From contig NC_070564.1 in assembly GCF_026914185.1 (NCBI RefSeq), positions 5,022,001-5,086,000 on the forward strand: a stretch of DNA of 64,000 nucleotides. The letters run 5' to 3'. Source of the stretch: Puccinia triticina (lineage: Eukaryota; Basidiomycota; Pucciniomycetes; Pucciniales; Pucciniaceae). Below are positions 45,363 through 56,245 of this stretch, one piece after another (the first letter of the stretch is position 1; the number at the start of each line of letters is the position of its first letter). The position numbers and the translations under genes are program-made. A model generated the notes under the pieces. That model worked only from the letters and a program-made list of their open reading frames with translations, ran no database searches and had not been told where the DNA came from.

Positions 45363-46813
45363 CATGAAACTTCAAATACAGCAAGGCCAGGAAAGCTTGC
45401 GGGTCCGGCAGCCTGAAAATCGACCAAACAACTTTGTTGATTTCAGCCACCGGACCTGTATGCCCTTCCAAACCTTCCAACTCTTCCACCTTCTTCCACC
45501 TCCATCCCCCCCAATTGCCCCCCCCCTCCAACAAAAATTCCCCCCGACCCATTTCCCCCTCCCCGCCCAACCGGACCCACCCACCCACAATCCAGCCAGC
45601 CAGCCAGCCTGCCACCCGCCGAACCAAAAAAAAAAAACCGCTACCGGTGAGCAGACCATTCCACTCCGCCGCCCCCATTCTCACCCATCCACAGCTAGCT
45701 GACCTCCCATCTGCTTACTCTGCCCGCCGTTGACTTTGCCCGGCATCCAGACGCACCCGAGAGCTTTGACTGCACCGCCGACGTTCGATTGCTGCAAAAA
45801 ACTTTGGAAAACTTGGTCAGTCCTGCCCCCCCCCCCCCCCTGCTCAGTGCGTCCCCGGCTGACCATCAAGGTGCAATCAGACAATGTGGTAAGCCAATCC
45901 TGAATATGGTACCAAAATCAAAGTCTTTTCCCCTCAATATAACCCTCTCTGGAATACTCAAGCACCCACCTCCCTTAAGGATCAAGGCTAGGACAGCTCA
46001 TACCCATCAACAGGCCCCCCATTCTCTCTTCACCCTTTTTCCCCACCTTCTGGATACCCACCTACACCAACTCAATATTTCTCAAGCCCCCAGCTAGGCA
46101 CAAGTGGGAGAAAGTCACCCATCAGACAGAGCCAGACTATTAGGAAAGACCCTTGACATTGATCATCTTTTCATCCCTTCCCAATCCAGTATAACAACCT
46201 CAATTTGGAATTATCCACACATGTAATAACCATGGAGATCCCATCTTGGTTAACCCTTGTCCCCTTTGGTTTCAGCCCTTCCCTTTTCAGCCACTCATAT
46301 GACATGTAATCCCTTTCTTCTGACGTTTCATTGTCTCTCCACATTTCAGCCTCATTCCAAAACTCTCCATCCCCATAGCAGTTTCAGCCTCAGCCCCTTG
46401 ATTGAGAATTTTCACTGTTTCATCTTTTCTTCCAACCGCAACTCAGCCCCATAATATTTTGTATATAGTCTGCCCTCTTTGGCCCTACCTTTTGTTCCCC
46501 ATCAGATCCTGTCCCAGCAATCCAGATCACTGGTCACCATTCACTAGCCTAGCTTATGCCATTGAATCAGAGTGGACAAGCTTGATAAGTCTATGCCAAA
46601 TATATCAGGTTGGACAGACTTTACATTACCTTTACCTTGCTATTAGATTAGTAGAAAGTAAACCCTTAGACATACCTCAAGAATCCTTCATAGCCACACC
46701 TTTCCTTAAGAGTCCATACTCTTATATTCTTTTTCTTGTTCCCCTGAGAGGCAGCCCTTCAAGCACAAAATCCCTCTCAAGCTCTATTCTTCCCTCAGAG
46801 TAGTTCCACAACG
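45363..46813. other. Pyrimidine-rich region upstream of the broken gene
   Basis: Long C/T-rich tracts, including C15 at 45826-45840. Open frames here are proline/serine-rich low complexity. Possibly a promoter and 5' leader of the gene starting at 46814. No gene supported. Confidence 0.45.
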
Positions 46814-47247
46814 ATGCCAAATTCAAACCCCAGTAACCCTCGATTCACCCTCACCCGCGGGACTTTGGAGCCGCTCCCGTTCCGAAACATGCTGGGAAAG
46901 ACTCAGGAGTCCTACCTTGGTCCCTCCCAGCCACCAGACTCGCAGGCTGCAGCCTGCAAGCTGTTTTACAAGGGATCGCCCACCGAACCCAAAAATCTGA
47001 TTGATGCAACTGGAACCGCTACTGCTACCAAGCCGCCCCAGCAGCCACGAAACATCCATATTGAGCACTGCTTATTTCAGCGAACTGTCGCAGGCCAGCT
47101 GGCCATGGCAAATCCGAACACCGTGATCCACACAAAGCAAGGTCTCGCGGAAGTGCAAAAGCACTGGGAAAAGGTCACCCTGAACGGAACCGCAGTCTTG
47201 TCGACGGTTGTGCAGCGGGTCACGTGGGCTCAGTTCCGATTGGATGT
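46814..47247 (+). pseudogene. 5' part of an unrecognised gene split by the Gypsy element
   Basis: Open from ATG 46814 to the LTR border. The protein includes PRFTLTRGTLEPLPFRNMLG, QAAACKLFYKGSPTEPKNLI and HWEKVTLNGTAVLSTVVQRV. The frame resumes at 61207 after removing the Gypsy element and one copy of its 4-bp target duplication (ATGT on the left, ACGT on the right, differing at a synonymous position). No domain recognised; function unknown. Confidence 0.6.
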
Positions 47248-47969
47248 TGTGGAACTCCGTCCGGTGCAGGCCGGCGGCAGTTAGTTGGAGGGGAATGGGG
47301 GAAAATAAATTTTATGTGCCCTCCGGGTGATGGTTGGGATGAGCAATGAGGATTGGTTAAGCATTGAGGTTTGGGGGGTGGGAAGATTTTACGACGGCGT
47401 TGAGCGCGCGTCGGCGGTTTGTTGTTTTGAGGGAAGAAGAAAGCCCAGATTAAGGAAGAGATTCTCAAGGATCAATAAGATTCAGTATGGCGCTTTGGAG
47501 GGCGCCGGATAATGATTGATAAACTTCTGATGGATTCCTAATGGGATCAGCTAGGTTCCATGCCCCCCTTCCTCTGAGTTTGTGGGCGAACTCAGACTCC
47601 AGGAAGCGCCGCGCACTGCGGACCCGTCATCACGCCCCGCACACGCACAAGCTTCAACACACACAACACAACCAGACAACACAAACAAGAAACAAAAGAA
47701 ATAAAGCCAAACCCTTCCCACTGTAACCATCCAATGCGCGCAGTAAAGGAAAGAAAAAAAAAATCAAAGTGTAAAGAAAACAAAACACCAAGAGAGAGAA
47801 AAAAAAGAAAAGAATAAAAGAAGATTGAAAAGCTCCTGAGACGTCTTGAGGGAGATGCCCGCCGCGCCACTGGAGATCTTGATGCCTTGAGGGTTTGATC
47901 TTGACGTCCTTCCGCGCGCCGCGCCACAAAATGAGAGTTGTCCCTGCGTGTACCAAATGGCGCACCACA
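47248..47969 (-). repeat. Gypsy 3' LTR
   Basis: 722 bp, TG...CA ends. Near-identical to 60495-61202 apart from small indels (for example an extra ACAACCAGACA stretch here) and scattered substitutions. Confidence 0.92.
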
Positions 47970-48041
47970 TCACCACCACGCTTGCAGTCTGTCCCTAGAC
48001 TGCTGCGCGCCTGCTGCCAAAATTTGGAAAGAAATCCGCGC

Positions 48042-48179
48042 CTAAAAGATCCGAAAAAAAAAAAAAAAGAGGGAACAAAAAGAAACCAAGGGCGCCGCGG
48101 TGCTCACGTATGTGGCATAAAGTAGGGTTTTGAAAAGAGTAGATTTTACCCTGGAGGTGCACAATTGGGAGGGCTTACT
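48042..48179 (-). other. Intron-like repeat, copy 1 (3' of Gypsy pol)
   Basis: On the minus strand, GTAAGC follows GGAGTACAAAA, then CCTCCCAATTGTGCACCTCC, GCCACATACGTGAGC, a long T tract and CTTTTAG. The pol frame stops at the TAA inside GTAAGC. Shares ~100 nt with copies at 57.2, 57.7 and 60.3 kb. Confidence 0.55.
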
Positions 48180-51173
48180 TTTGTACTCCTATGCCTCCAC
48201 GGGAAAAATATCTCTTCATCTGATCCGCCGAAAACCTGCGCGCCAATCGAGTGCCGTCGAGCTCCTCCAAAATATACGAGCCGCCATGAACTTGCTGAAC
48301 CACGCGGAAAGGACCACTCCACTGATTGGCAAATAATTTGCCCCACTGAGTCTTGAGAGCCCGATTGTAGACCAACACCATGTCGCCGGGCTGAAGAGGA
48401 TCCCGCATTCGACCGGCGTTCTTCTCTTCCCAATACCGGACGGAACCTTCGCGCGCCTTCATAAGCTTTTGATGCGCTAGCTCGCGCACCTCCTCGCTCC
48501 GCTCCAGCTGCCGGGAACGTGCCGCGAGCAGCCCTGCCGTATCCTGAACCTCGTCCCAGTCAATACCTAGATAAGACTCCATCTCCAAGTCAATGGGCAG
48601 CACAGCCCGCTGACCGAAGACAAGCTCGTAGGGCGAATAGCCTGTCGTGCGCTTCGTGGAGATGCGATCTGCAAACAAAACAAGAGGGAGGTACCTTCAA
48701 TAGTTCTTGGCGCTTTCCCCGGCGAGCTTGACGAGGGCGGCTTTAAGAGGGCCATGACCGCGCTCCACCATACCCTGAACTTCTGGGTAGTAGGGCGTAG
48801 AGACTCGATGCTGGCCTGGGAGTTCGCGCAGCATCTCCGCAAGTTTGCCGCCGAATTCAGATCCGCCATCTGTCGAGTATGAACGCGCCAAACCGTACCG
48901 CATCGTCCAATTCTCATGGAGGAATGTGGCCACTGCTTCAGAACTAAGAGTGTTAAGGAATTTCGCCTCTACCCAACCGAAAAAATCGTCACGAGCCACA
49001 ATCAGATACTGGGCGCCAGGAGCTTTGATGTGAACAACATCCATGGCCACTCGTCCAAAAACAGAGGATTCGCCAGTGGGTCCCCTGATCTCCAAAGGCC
49101 GCCGTAGATCGCGCTTCTGGCATGCCTCACAACTTTTGCACCAGCGCGCGACGCTCTTCTTCAAAGAGGGCCACCAGAACCGCTCCTCCACGCGCCGGTA
49201 AGTCTCTACCTCCCCACGGTGGCCTAGCCCTTCGTGGAGCTGCTCCAGTACCGCATCCTGTTTCGCGGGGATAGTAATGACGATTCGCGGGCAAGGTGAA
49301 CTCCTCTTCATGAGGCGCCCCGCGTGAACGAAAAACTCGGCTGACTTGCGCTTGAGGGCTCTGAAATCTTCCGTCGCCATTACAACCGGAGTCCGGAGGT
49401 CAATAAGGTAGCGCTCCAGTAGTCGCCAGAACCCTTGTTGATAGCCTGAATATTCCCCATTAGCCGCCGTCAAGCAGAAGCTCAAGGGCTTGATCAGAGG
49501 CTCTTCCTCGTCGAAAACAGACTCGGGAGTTGACTCATCTTCATCTCTGGGCCGCCGGGACAGCCCATCAGGCATCAGGAATGTCTTTCCCGGCCGGTGA
49601 ACAATATCAAACGAAAATAGTTGAATGAAGGCCACCCAACGCGTCATTGGGGCGTTGGGCAGGCTCGGTGCATTGATCATTTCGATGAGAGAGTGGGCGT
49701 CGACCTGAAGCTCAAAATGTTGGCCCCAAAGAACCGTCTGGAGTTTCTTGAGTATCCGCGCCACACCGCACAGCTCCAATTTGGGCTGCGAATAGCGAGA
49801 CTCAACATCAGAGAAAAGGAGAGATTCATACAAGGCTGGCCAATCCAATCCATTTGGATCTTCCTGGGTGAGGACCGCGCCTGTTGCGTGAAAGCTGGAA
49901 TCGACCGCCAGCTTGATTTTGCCGGCGTCAGGCCCGTAGTTTATCTTGACGAGGACGATGTCCCTGCCTAAAATAACCTTGAGTGCCTCAAAAGCAGCTT
50001 TGCACTCGTCCGACCAGATCCAGTCGGCGTCCTTGCGCGTCAGACGGCGAAGCGGAAGACAGAGCTGTGACAGCCCAGGAATGAAAATTCAAACGTAGAC
50101 AACAACTCCAAGGAAACCACGGATTTCTGTTGCGTTGACAGGGGTCGGCCACGATAGGATCTTGTTGACTTTGTTCTACGCCATCCTTCGCCCCTCCTTG
50201 CAGACGACATGACCTACGATCTCGAGCGCAGGCACGCATGCGGCGAGCTTAGAGGCGGACACGGTGAGTCCTGACTCCTCAATTCTAAATAGGACGCGCT
50301 CTAAAGTCGTGGCGTATTCCCATATGAAGCGACAAATACCGGGATGCCAAGAGAGAACTTCATTTTCGTAATCCGATTTGGGGCCCTTAATGCCTCCATC
50401 ATCAATAAAAATTCCAGCGTGGTCGGGAATCTCCTCCTGGAGGATCCACTTCATCTGAGCTTGATAGACGGCCACAGATTTAGTGGCTCCCTGGGGCAGA
50501 CGAGTGAGCTGAAAACGGCCCAGAGGAGTCTCAAAAGTCGTGAGGGGCCGGGAAATAGGATCCAGCGCGCGCTCGTCGTAGCCGCCCATGATGTCGCCCA
50601 ACCCGCAGCACGCGCGTCCTGCAAACGCCTCCACAAACTCCTCTGTGGCCGGGGGCACGCCTGCGTCTTTGATTGTGACCTTGTTCAGGGGTTGGAGATC
50701 GTGGACGACCCGCAACTTGCCATTGCTCTTGAGAATGCAAAATACCGGAGAGGTGTAGCTTGAAGTGGACTGCTTGTACAGCCCTGTTTGGATCCGCTCT
50801 CGAATAACCTTGATATATTCGTCCAGCTTGGCCGCGGGGATTGGGATCTTCCTCTTTTGCCATGGCACGTGCTCCACTACGGGGATGATGTATGGCATCC
50901 CATATGAATCCTTCAGAAGTCCGCGCTCCTCCGGCGTAAAGGCTATCGCTAGATTTCAATCTGCCAGGAAGTTCTTGATTAGGTTTAACTCGTCTGGCCA
51001 AAGCCAGCCGTCAGGACCGAAATTCACCACGGCCAGGCGTTCTTCCGTGACGCGCCCTTGAGGAACAAAAGAGCCCGCAAGAGAGCGCGCTAGTCCACGA
51101 TACGGATCGCGCGAGAGAGGGGGCCGGCGCAAGGGAGGATTGAGGTCTTGAGGCATTGCCTGATTGACAGGCT
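48175..51173 (-). pseudogene. Gypsy pol, distal part: RT, RNase H, integrase
   Basis: Reverse transcriptase with LDEYIKVIRERIQTGLYKQS, VHDLQPLNKVTI, RLPQGATKSVAVYQ and the catalytic FIDDGG box; RNase H with the LAVDSSFHATGAVL and SQPKLELCGVARIL stretches and a VDAHSLIEMI strand; integrase with an HHCC zinc finger (HEGLGHRG...CKSCEACQ), core aspartates in AMDVVHIK and STDGGSEF, glutamate in VQGMVERGH, and a C-terminal TGYSPYELVFGQ region. In-frame stops: 50956 (TGA), 50176 (TAG), 50089 (TGA), 48697 (TGA). The first and third fit CGA-to-TGA changes. The upstream part of the same frame lies beyond the nested Copia, at 57075-58102. Confidence 0.9.
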
Positions 51174-51178
51174 TGATC
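51174..51178. other. Copia target-site duplication, left
   Basis: TGATC, identical to 57070-57074. Confidence 0.9.
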
Positions 51179-52002
51179 TAAAAAGTTTGGAGCAACTGAA
51201 AGTTCATTTCTAATCAGAAGCTGGTACAAATATAGCGCTAGACAACATAGAGTGAGAAACAAAATGGGTCTGGGCTATTGTACCTGAAAGCAACTCGAGG
51301 CGGACTCAAGTTGGTGTAGGGTTTGACTGGGGAGATGGGAAGAGGATGGCTGGGCGAACTCCGTGCGGGTTTGCTAAGGGGTTTGGTTATGAGGTGTGCT
51401 GTTATCCGTGCAACGGTTCAAGTCAGCTACGGGAACGCGAGCCTCTTCTCCATCTCTGTCTTGTCTTTGACTCACGGGTATATGGCGATGTCAGTTTATA
51501 ACTTTTGCCTTATCCCTACGGCAGAGCTCAGTCGTGCTGCTTTGGTCTGCTTGACAAACGGGGTTTGTTCAAGTCAGCTGTTTTCTGTTGTCTGTCTGGA
51601 GTCTGGGGACGGATCACTCACCTGTTGTTAGACTGTTTGTGATCCTGGCTATAAGGGTGTCCTTTGGTTTGTTGCCAAGTCGTTCCGCAAGTGTTCTGGT
51701 ATAGAACAAGATTCAGTCAGCCTTGCAAGAAGTCTGCTGTAATCTTATCTCTGGGATGTACAAGGTTCTAACCTCTGGGGATGGCTTTGTCTTGGCTTTG
51801 GCCGGGACGGCTGCCGATGATGGTTTGGGTTCTGTGTACGACGGGGCGATACTTTTAAGTTTTTCTGGTCTGGGTTAGGTTTGGGACTGCGAAAGGTGGC
51901 TTAACACTTACCTTTCTTAGCAGCTGGGGTTTGGGGTCTGTTTTGCCGCGCGAGCTTCCTGTGCGGTTGCTGCGGGTCGGGGTCTAATCCGGTATTCTCA
52001 CA
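51179..52002 (-). repeat. Copia 3' LTR
   Basis: 824 bp; minus-strand start TGTGAGAATACC, end CTTTTTA. The polyprotein stop at 51901 lies about 100 bp inside this LTR. Confidence 0.93.
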
Positions 52003-55000
52003 GCCTCGCATGCGACGAGTCGTCAGATTCGAAGCAACACCTGAGATTTGTGCCACCCCTATGGTCGCGAGGGAGTGGCGAATTGCCGATTGCCCGAGGG
52101 GTTTGGTGAGGAAGTCGGCCGCGTTAGAGTGCTTCTTGACATACTGCAGTTTGATGAGCCGGAATAGGATGAGTTCGCGAACAAAGTGAAGCCTGATGTT
52201 CATGTGTTTAGTCCTGAAGCTATTTTGCGATGTTTCATTGTTTGCTAGGTCTATTGCGCCTTTGTTGTCAACGGCGACCTCAATTTCTTCAACCTTTGCC
52301 TGTAGCTTGACCTCCTGGATAATGCTGGCAAACCATGCCAAGTCCCTGCCCAGATCGGACAGAGCTTTGTATTCTGCCTTGGCGGTTGATAGCGAGACTG
52401 TTGGTTGCTTGGTAGACTTCCAATTGAGGAGATGGTTGCCGCTGGTTACAACGAACCCAGTGGTAGAGCGCCTGGTGTCAGGGCAGTTGCCCCAGTCGGC
52501 GTCCGAGAAAGCTTTCAAGTGAGTATTGTCAGAGCGCTTGAAGGTTAGGCCAACTGGCCAGGTCCCCGACAGGTATCGAAAAACTTGCACTGCCGCTTGA
52601 TACTGCCGAATACCCGGGTTCTCCAGGTACTGGGATAATTGACTTACTGCGAAGGAGATGTCGGGCCTTGTGAGGATGCTTAGGTAATTCAAGGATCCGA
52701 TCAGTGCGCGGTAGTTGACGTTCAGTTTATTGAAGGAGTCAATTTTGTGGGCAGTGGCCTTGGAAAGGCGCTCCCTTGGGTTAAGCAGGCATGAGGCCGG
52801 GTGCTCCTTGTTGAGGTTGAATTCGACCAACTTCCGTTCAATGTACTGGGTCTGGTTGATTTGTAGTCCGTCTTTGAACCGGTCAATATTCATCCCGAGC
52901 AAGAACTCAGCCTCCCCCGGGTATTTGATCTTGAATTCCTGTTCCATTTCGTCCTTGAACACTTCCGGAGCTTGACTGATGATCACAATGTCATCGACAT
53001 GAGCAAATAGCCACGTGGCTGGCTTTCTGCTTGCCTCGCGCCTCCAGAACACGCACGGGTCGGAGATGGAGATATGGAAGCCAAGAGTGGTGAGATAGGC
53101 CGTGAGTCTTTTGTACCACACGAGCGGTGCTTGCCGTAGGCCGTAGATGGCCTTCTTGAGGTGTAAAACGGAGTTTGGCGGGAATTCATACCCCTGCGGC
53201 GGCAGAAGTGTCACTGTGTCCTCCAACGGACACGTCAGGAACGCACTTCTGACGTCTAACTGGTGGATCTTCAGGCCGTGGTTTACGGCGAAGGATATAA
53301 GCAGGCGAAGCGACGCGGCTTTGCCCGTCGGGGCGTAGATGATATTGAAGTTTCTTCTGTGTACTTGGCGGAAGCCCCGCGCACATATCCAAGCCTTGAA
53401 CTCGATGACTTCATGAGCCGGTCCTAGCTTGCGTCTGTAGGCCCAGGTTGCGGGGATTGGTTCGTCGGCATCAAGTCGGGCTCGAACCACCCATACTTCA
53501 TGCTTAAGCATATTCGCAATCTCTTTCTGCTCGGCTTGTGTCCAGCTATCTCGATCCTTCCCGCACATGGCCTGCCGATGATTCTTGGGGTTGACTTCAA
53601 TCTCAATGAGATACATCTGTCGGGAGCGCTTGCCAGAGACGATATTGCTTGAGTCAATGTTGCTGGAGATCTCCTTTGAAGGAGGGGCAGTCGTCCACGC
53701 ATAGCGCCTCCCCGGTGCTTCTGATGGAATATCGCCATCGGCGCCGGCCCTCGGGCTTGCTGGGCTACTCTGGCGAAGTTCTTGGGCAATCCTATTGAAA
53801 TCTTCCTCCTCGGCTTCTAGTTCTTTGTCGGTTGCTTCTTGGCGCTCGCCAGGGAGGGAGTCTTCCTCAGCGAAAGGCAGCGGATCATCAGATTTGAATG
53901 TTGGGAGCTTATTCACCCCGAGTGGCGTGTAGCTTTTGCTGAGTGCCGGGCATTCCGGGAAGGACGCTTCATCGAAGTGGACGTGCTTGGCTGTCACAAT
54001 TGCCTTATCTTCAAGCCGAAGGACCTTGTACGACGAATAGTCGTTGTTGTAACCAAGGAGGATACCTTCCCAGGAGATCACTGAGAATTTAGTGTCCCGT
54101 TTTTGTTTCGGCTTGACAATCCAGACTTTACAGCCGAAAGGCCGGAAGAAGTGCATGTTTGGTTTTGCTTTGAACATTAATTCAAGCGGACAGATCTTGC
54201 TTTTTCCGAGAGAAGGGAGGCAATTCGTGCTGGATGTCGCCATTTGGACTGCCTCTGCCCACCATTCTGGGGCAAGGTTAGCCTGCATCATCAGGCAACG
54301 AGTCATGTCGATTACCGTGCGGTTGGCTCTCTTGGCCAGCCCGTTATTTTGCGGCGTATATGCCGGGGCTACATTATGCTGGATTCCCTTGGACTTAAGG
54401 TGTTCTCCAAGGGTGCCGTTGACGAATTCTCCGCCGCGGTCGGAGATGAGCTTCTTCATCTGGTGGCCTGTCTGCCTCTCAAAGAATGTCTGGAATTCAA
54501 GTATGGCTCTTGTAGCCTGGCTTTTGTCTTTCAGAATGGCCGTGTGGATCAAGCCAGTGAATTGGTCTACGAGTGTGAGGAAATACCTTGCTCCACTATT
54601 TGTCGGCGGGGAAATAGGCCCAACCAAGTCGGCATGAACTACACTCAGAGGGGCATTGGCTGTCTTGAATGTACCGTTGCATGGGAGACGAGTAAGTTTT
54701 CCTTGCATGCAGGCTGTGCATGCGTGAGTCTTCTCCAGTACCAGCGGCCCGTTGACTGAATGCGCTATACGGCCGGAGCTTGCGTGGCCGAGGCGATTGT
54801 GCCACTTCTGGAAGGTGGACAGTTCGGGCGCAATTGTGGTGGAAAGACCAGTGGCTGACGTTGGTGAGGGTGTGGCTTCAACAATCTCCAACAGGTCGTT
54901 GGAGACGTCTACTCGAAAAGGTCTGGCTTGATCTATTTTGACTTCAAAAACGCCGTGGCGCTTGTGTATTGACACTTGCTGATTCATAAGTTGCATCATC

Positions 55001-56184
55001 GACACTAGATTGCGCGTCAAGTTGGGTACAAAAAGGGCGTCCTGCAGCGTAAGAAAGTCGCCAGTTGGAAGGTGAAGTTTCGCCGTTCCACGCGCCACAG
55101 CCACTAGCTCGGACTTGCCGCTCCCTGTCACAATGCTGATGTTGACTGGAGTGGTATCCTCAAAGTAGCGCAGGGAATTGAGCATGTGATTGCTCGCTCC
55201 CAAGTCAAGAATGGTGGATAGAGGCTTGGAGGGAGTAGTGACATTATAAGTGAAGGAGGGTTGAACAATGGCGTGGTGCGCTTCTTCTTCTTCCTCATCA
55301 GCAGCAGTGTGATAGGCGGTGCGCTGCTTCTTCTCCGGGCGGCCTTGGTCTACAAGAGGTCGGTCTGGCGGTCGGGAGGTGGGATGAATGGTCCAGCAAT
55401 TTTCTTCCGTGTGTGACGTGGCTCGTGGGTTGTGCTTCCCACCACTACACCAAATGATTGACTGGCCGGACTTCCTAGGTTTTAGAGATGTACCTGTAGC
55501 TAGAGCTGTAGCCGATGGTTCAGAGTCGTCCACGAACTTTTGCTTTGTTGCTGTCTCGTGGCGGCCGATGTCCCGCAGCTTAGCAATGATTTCTTTTGGC
55601 TTTGCTAACGCCTTGAGATCAGCAAATAGCGCCTGCATTAATATGGGTCGCTTCTTTGTGATTTTGCCCACAATGCCACATCCAATGAGTTGATTGGGCA
55701 CCTTAAGACCTAGAGAGCTGAATTCCGCTAAACTCTCCTCCATTTCTATGATGTAGGTGTTGAGGTCCTTATTGTATTGGATATATAACCATTTATTCCA
55801 CACCTGCAAGACAGAGAGTAGGGAGTCCAAGGCGTAAATGGTTTTGATGTCAGTCCATATAGCGAAGGGATCTTTTTCGTTGGTGTCATTGATGACACTT
55901 GTGAAGATTGTGTTCGAAATTGCTTCACTGAGGATGCTGCAAGTACGGAGAGCTCCCTGGCGCTCGTCTTCGTCGGGTTCTTTTGGCAGGGGCTTGTCTA
56001 AGTAGGTGTTGAGGTGCCTAGGGCGGAGATGCATTTTAATTTTGCGCTCCCAGAGAGGAAAGTTAGTCCCATCGAATTTAGGGACGTTGATGTGGTCCTT
56101 TTCAGGAATATAGGTGTCATTCTTTGGAGCTGCGGGAGTCTTATTGCCAGTACCGCTTGGACCTTGATTCCTGGTATTAGCCAT
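51901..56184 (-). CDS. Copia Gag-Pol polyprotein, 1427 residues
   Basis: Uninterrupted frame. In order: a UBN2-type gag (VPKFDGTNFPLWERKIKMHL...); a zinc-knuckle-like CSGGKHNPRATSHTEENCW; protease motif ILDLGASNHML, where DSGA is usual (Leu replaces Ser); integrase zinc finger HNRLGHAS...CTACMQGK and core with HADLVG, SDRGGEF and NNGLAKRANRT; RT with AIYGLRQAPLVWYKRL and FAHVDDIVII; RNase H with DADWGNCPDTRRSTTG and STAKAEYKAL. Two family-invariant glutamates appear as lysine: in integrase (AKR where Copia has AER) and RNase H (TAKAEY where the relative at 1 kb has TTEAEY). Both are G-to-A changes. The frame is complete but the enzyme is probably defective. The C-terminus runs into the 3' LTR. 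Confidence 0.93.
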   Translation of the reverse strand: MANTRNQGPSGTGNKTPAAPKNDTYIPEKDHINVPKFDGTNFPLWERKIKMHLRPRHLNTYLDKPLPKEPDEDERQGALRTCSILSEAISNTIFTSVINDTNEKDPFAIWTDIKTIYALDSLLSVLQVWNKWLYIQYNKDLNTYIIEMEESLAEFSSLGLKVPNQLIGCGIVGKITKKRPILMQALFADLKALAKPKEIIAKLRDIGRHETATKQKFVDDSEPSATALATGTSLKPRKSGQSIIWCSGGKHNPRATSHTEENCWTIHPTSRPPDRPLVDQGRPEKKQRTAYHTAADEEEEEAHHAIVQPSFTYNVTTPSKPLSTILDLGASNHMLNSLRYFEDTTPVNISIVTGSGKSELVAVARGTAKLHLPTGDFLTLQDALFVPNLTRNLVSMMQLMNQQVSIHKRHGVFEVKIDQARPFRVDVSNDLLEIVEATPSPTSATGLSTTIAPELSTFQKWHNRLGHASSGRIAHSVNGPLVLEKTHACTACMQGKLTRLPCNGTFKTANAPLSVVHADLVGPISPPTNSGARYFLTLVDQFTGLIHTAILKDKSQATRAILEFQTFFERQTGHQMKKLISDRGGEFVNGTLGEHLKSKGIQHNVAPAYTPQNNGLAKRANRTVIDMTRCLMMQANLAPEWWAEAVQMATSSTNCLPSLGKSKICPLELMFKAKPNMHFFRPFGCKVWIVKPKQKRDTKFSVISWEGILLGYNNDYSSYKVLRLEDKAIVTAKHVHFDEASFPECPALSKSYTPLGVNKLPTFKSDDPLPFAEEDSLPGERQEATDKELEAEEEDFNRIAQELRQSSPASPRAGADGDIPSEAPGRRYAWTTAPPSKEISSNIDSSNIVSGKRSRQMYLIEIEVNPKNHRQAMCGKDRDSWTQAEQKEIANMLKHEVWVVRARLDADEPIPATWAYRRKLGPAHEVIEFKAWICARGFRQVHRRNFNIIYAPTGKAASLRLLISFAVNHGLKIHQLDVRSAFLTCPLEDTVTLLPPQGYEFPPNSVLHLKKAIYGLRQAPLVWYKRLTAYLTTLGFHISISDPCVFWRREASRKPATWLFAHVDDIVIISQAPEVFKDEMEQEFKIKYPGEAEFLLGMNIDRFKDGLQINQTQYIERKLVEFNLNKEHPASCLLNPRERLSKATAHKIDSFNKLNVNYRALIGSLNYLSILTRPDISFAVSQLSQYLENPGIRQYQAAVQVFRYLSGTWPVGLTFKRSDNTHLKAFSDADWGNCPDTRRSTTGFVVTSGNHLLNWKSTKQPTVSLSTAKAEYKALSDLGRDLAWFASIIQEVKLQAKVEEIEVAVDNKGAIDLANNETSQNSFRTKHMNIRLHFVRELILFRLIKLQYVKKHSNAADFLTKPLGQSAIRHSLATIGVAQISGVASNLTTRRMRGCENTGLDPDPQQPHRKLARQNRPQTPAAKKGKC

Positions 56185-56230
56185 TCCGAGTTGCTTTCAG
56201 TTGCTGGTCGGGGTAGTTATATCGAGCAGA

Positions 56231-56245
56231 TCAAGACTGTAAATC
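56231..56245 (-). promoter_or_regulatory. Copia primer-binding site, half tRNA-Tyr type
   Basis: Directly inside the 5' LTR, the plus strand reads TCAAGACTGTAAATC. This equals the 5' side and loop of a tRNA-Tyr(GUA) anticodon arm; the Gypsy's tRNA-like segment contains GAGACTGTAAATCTTG. Copia-type elements commonly prime from a tRNA cleaved in or near the anticodon loop, so this is a likely primer-binding site. It ends exactly at the LTR border set by the target duplication. Confidence 0.6.

Noticed and set aside
45360..46097. Overlapping Pro/Ser-rich plus-strand ORFs
   Set aside because: Explained by C/T-rich tracts; probably leader or promoter sequence.
47327..48125. Short ORFs within the Gypsy LTRs (also 60574-61072)
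   Set aside because: Present identically in both LTRs, short and without domains; LTR sequence is non-coding.
51323..51631. 102-codon ORF in the Copia LTR, repeated at 56390-56698
   Set aside because: Same frame in both LTR copies simply because LTRs are duplicates; no domain, antisense to the element.
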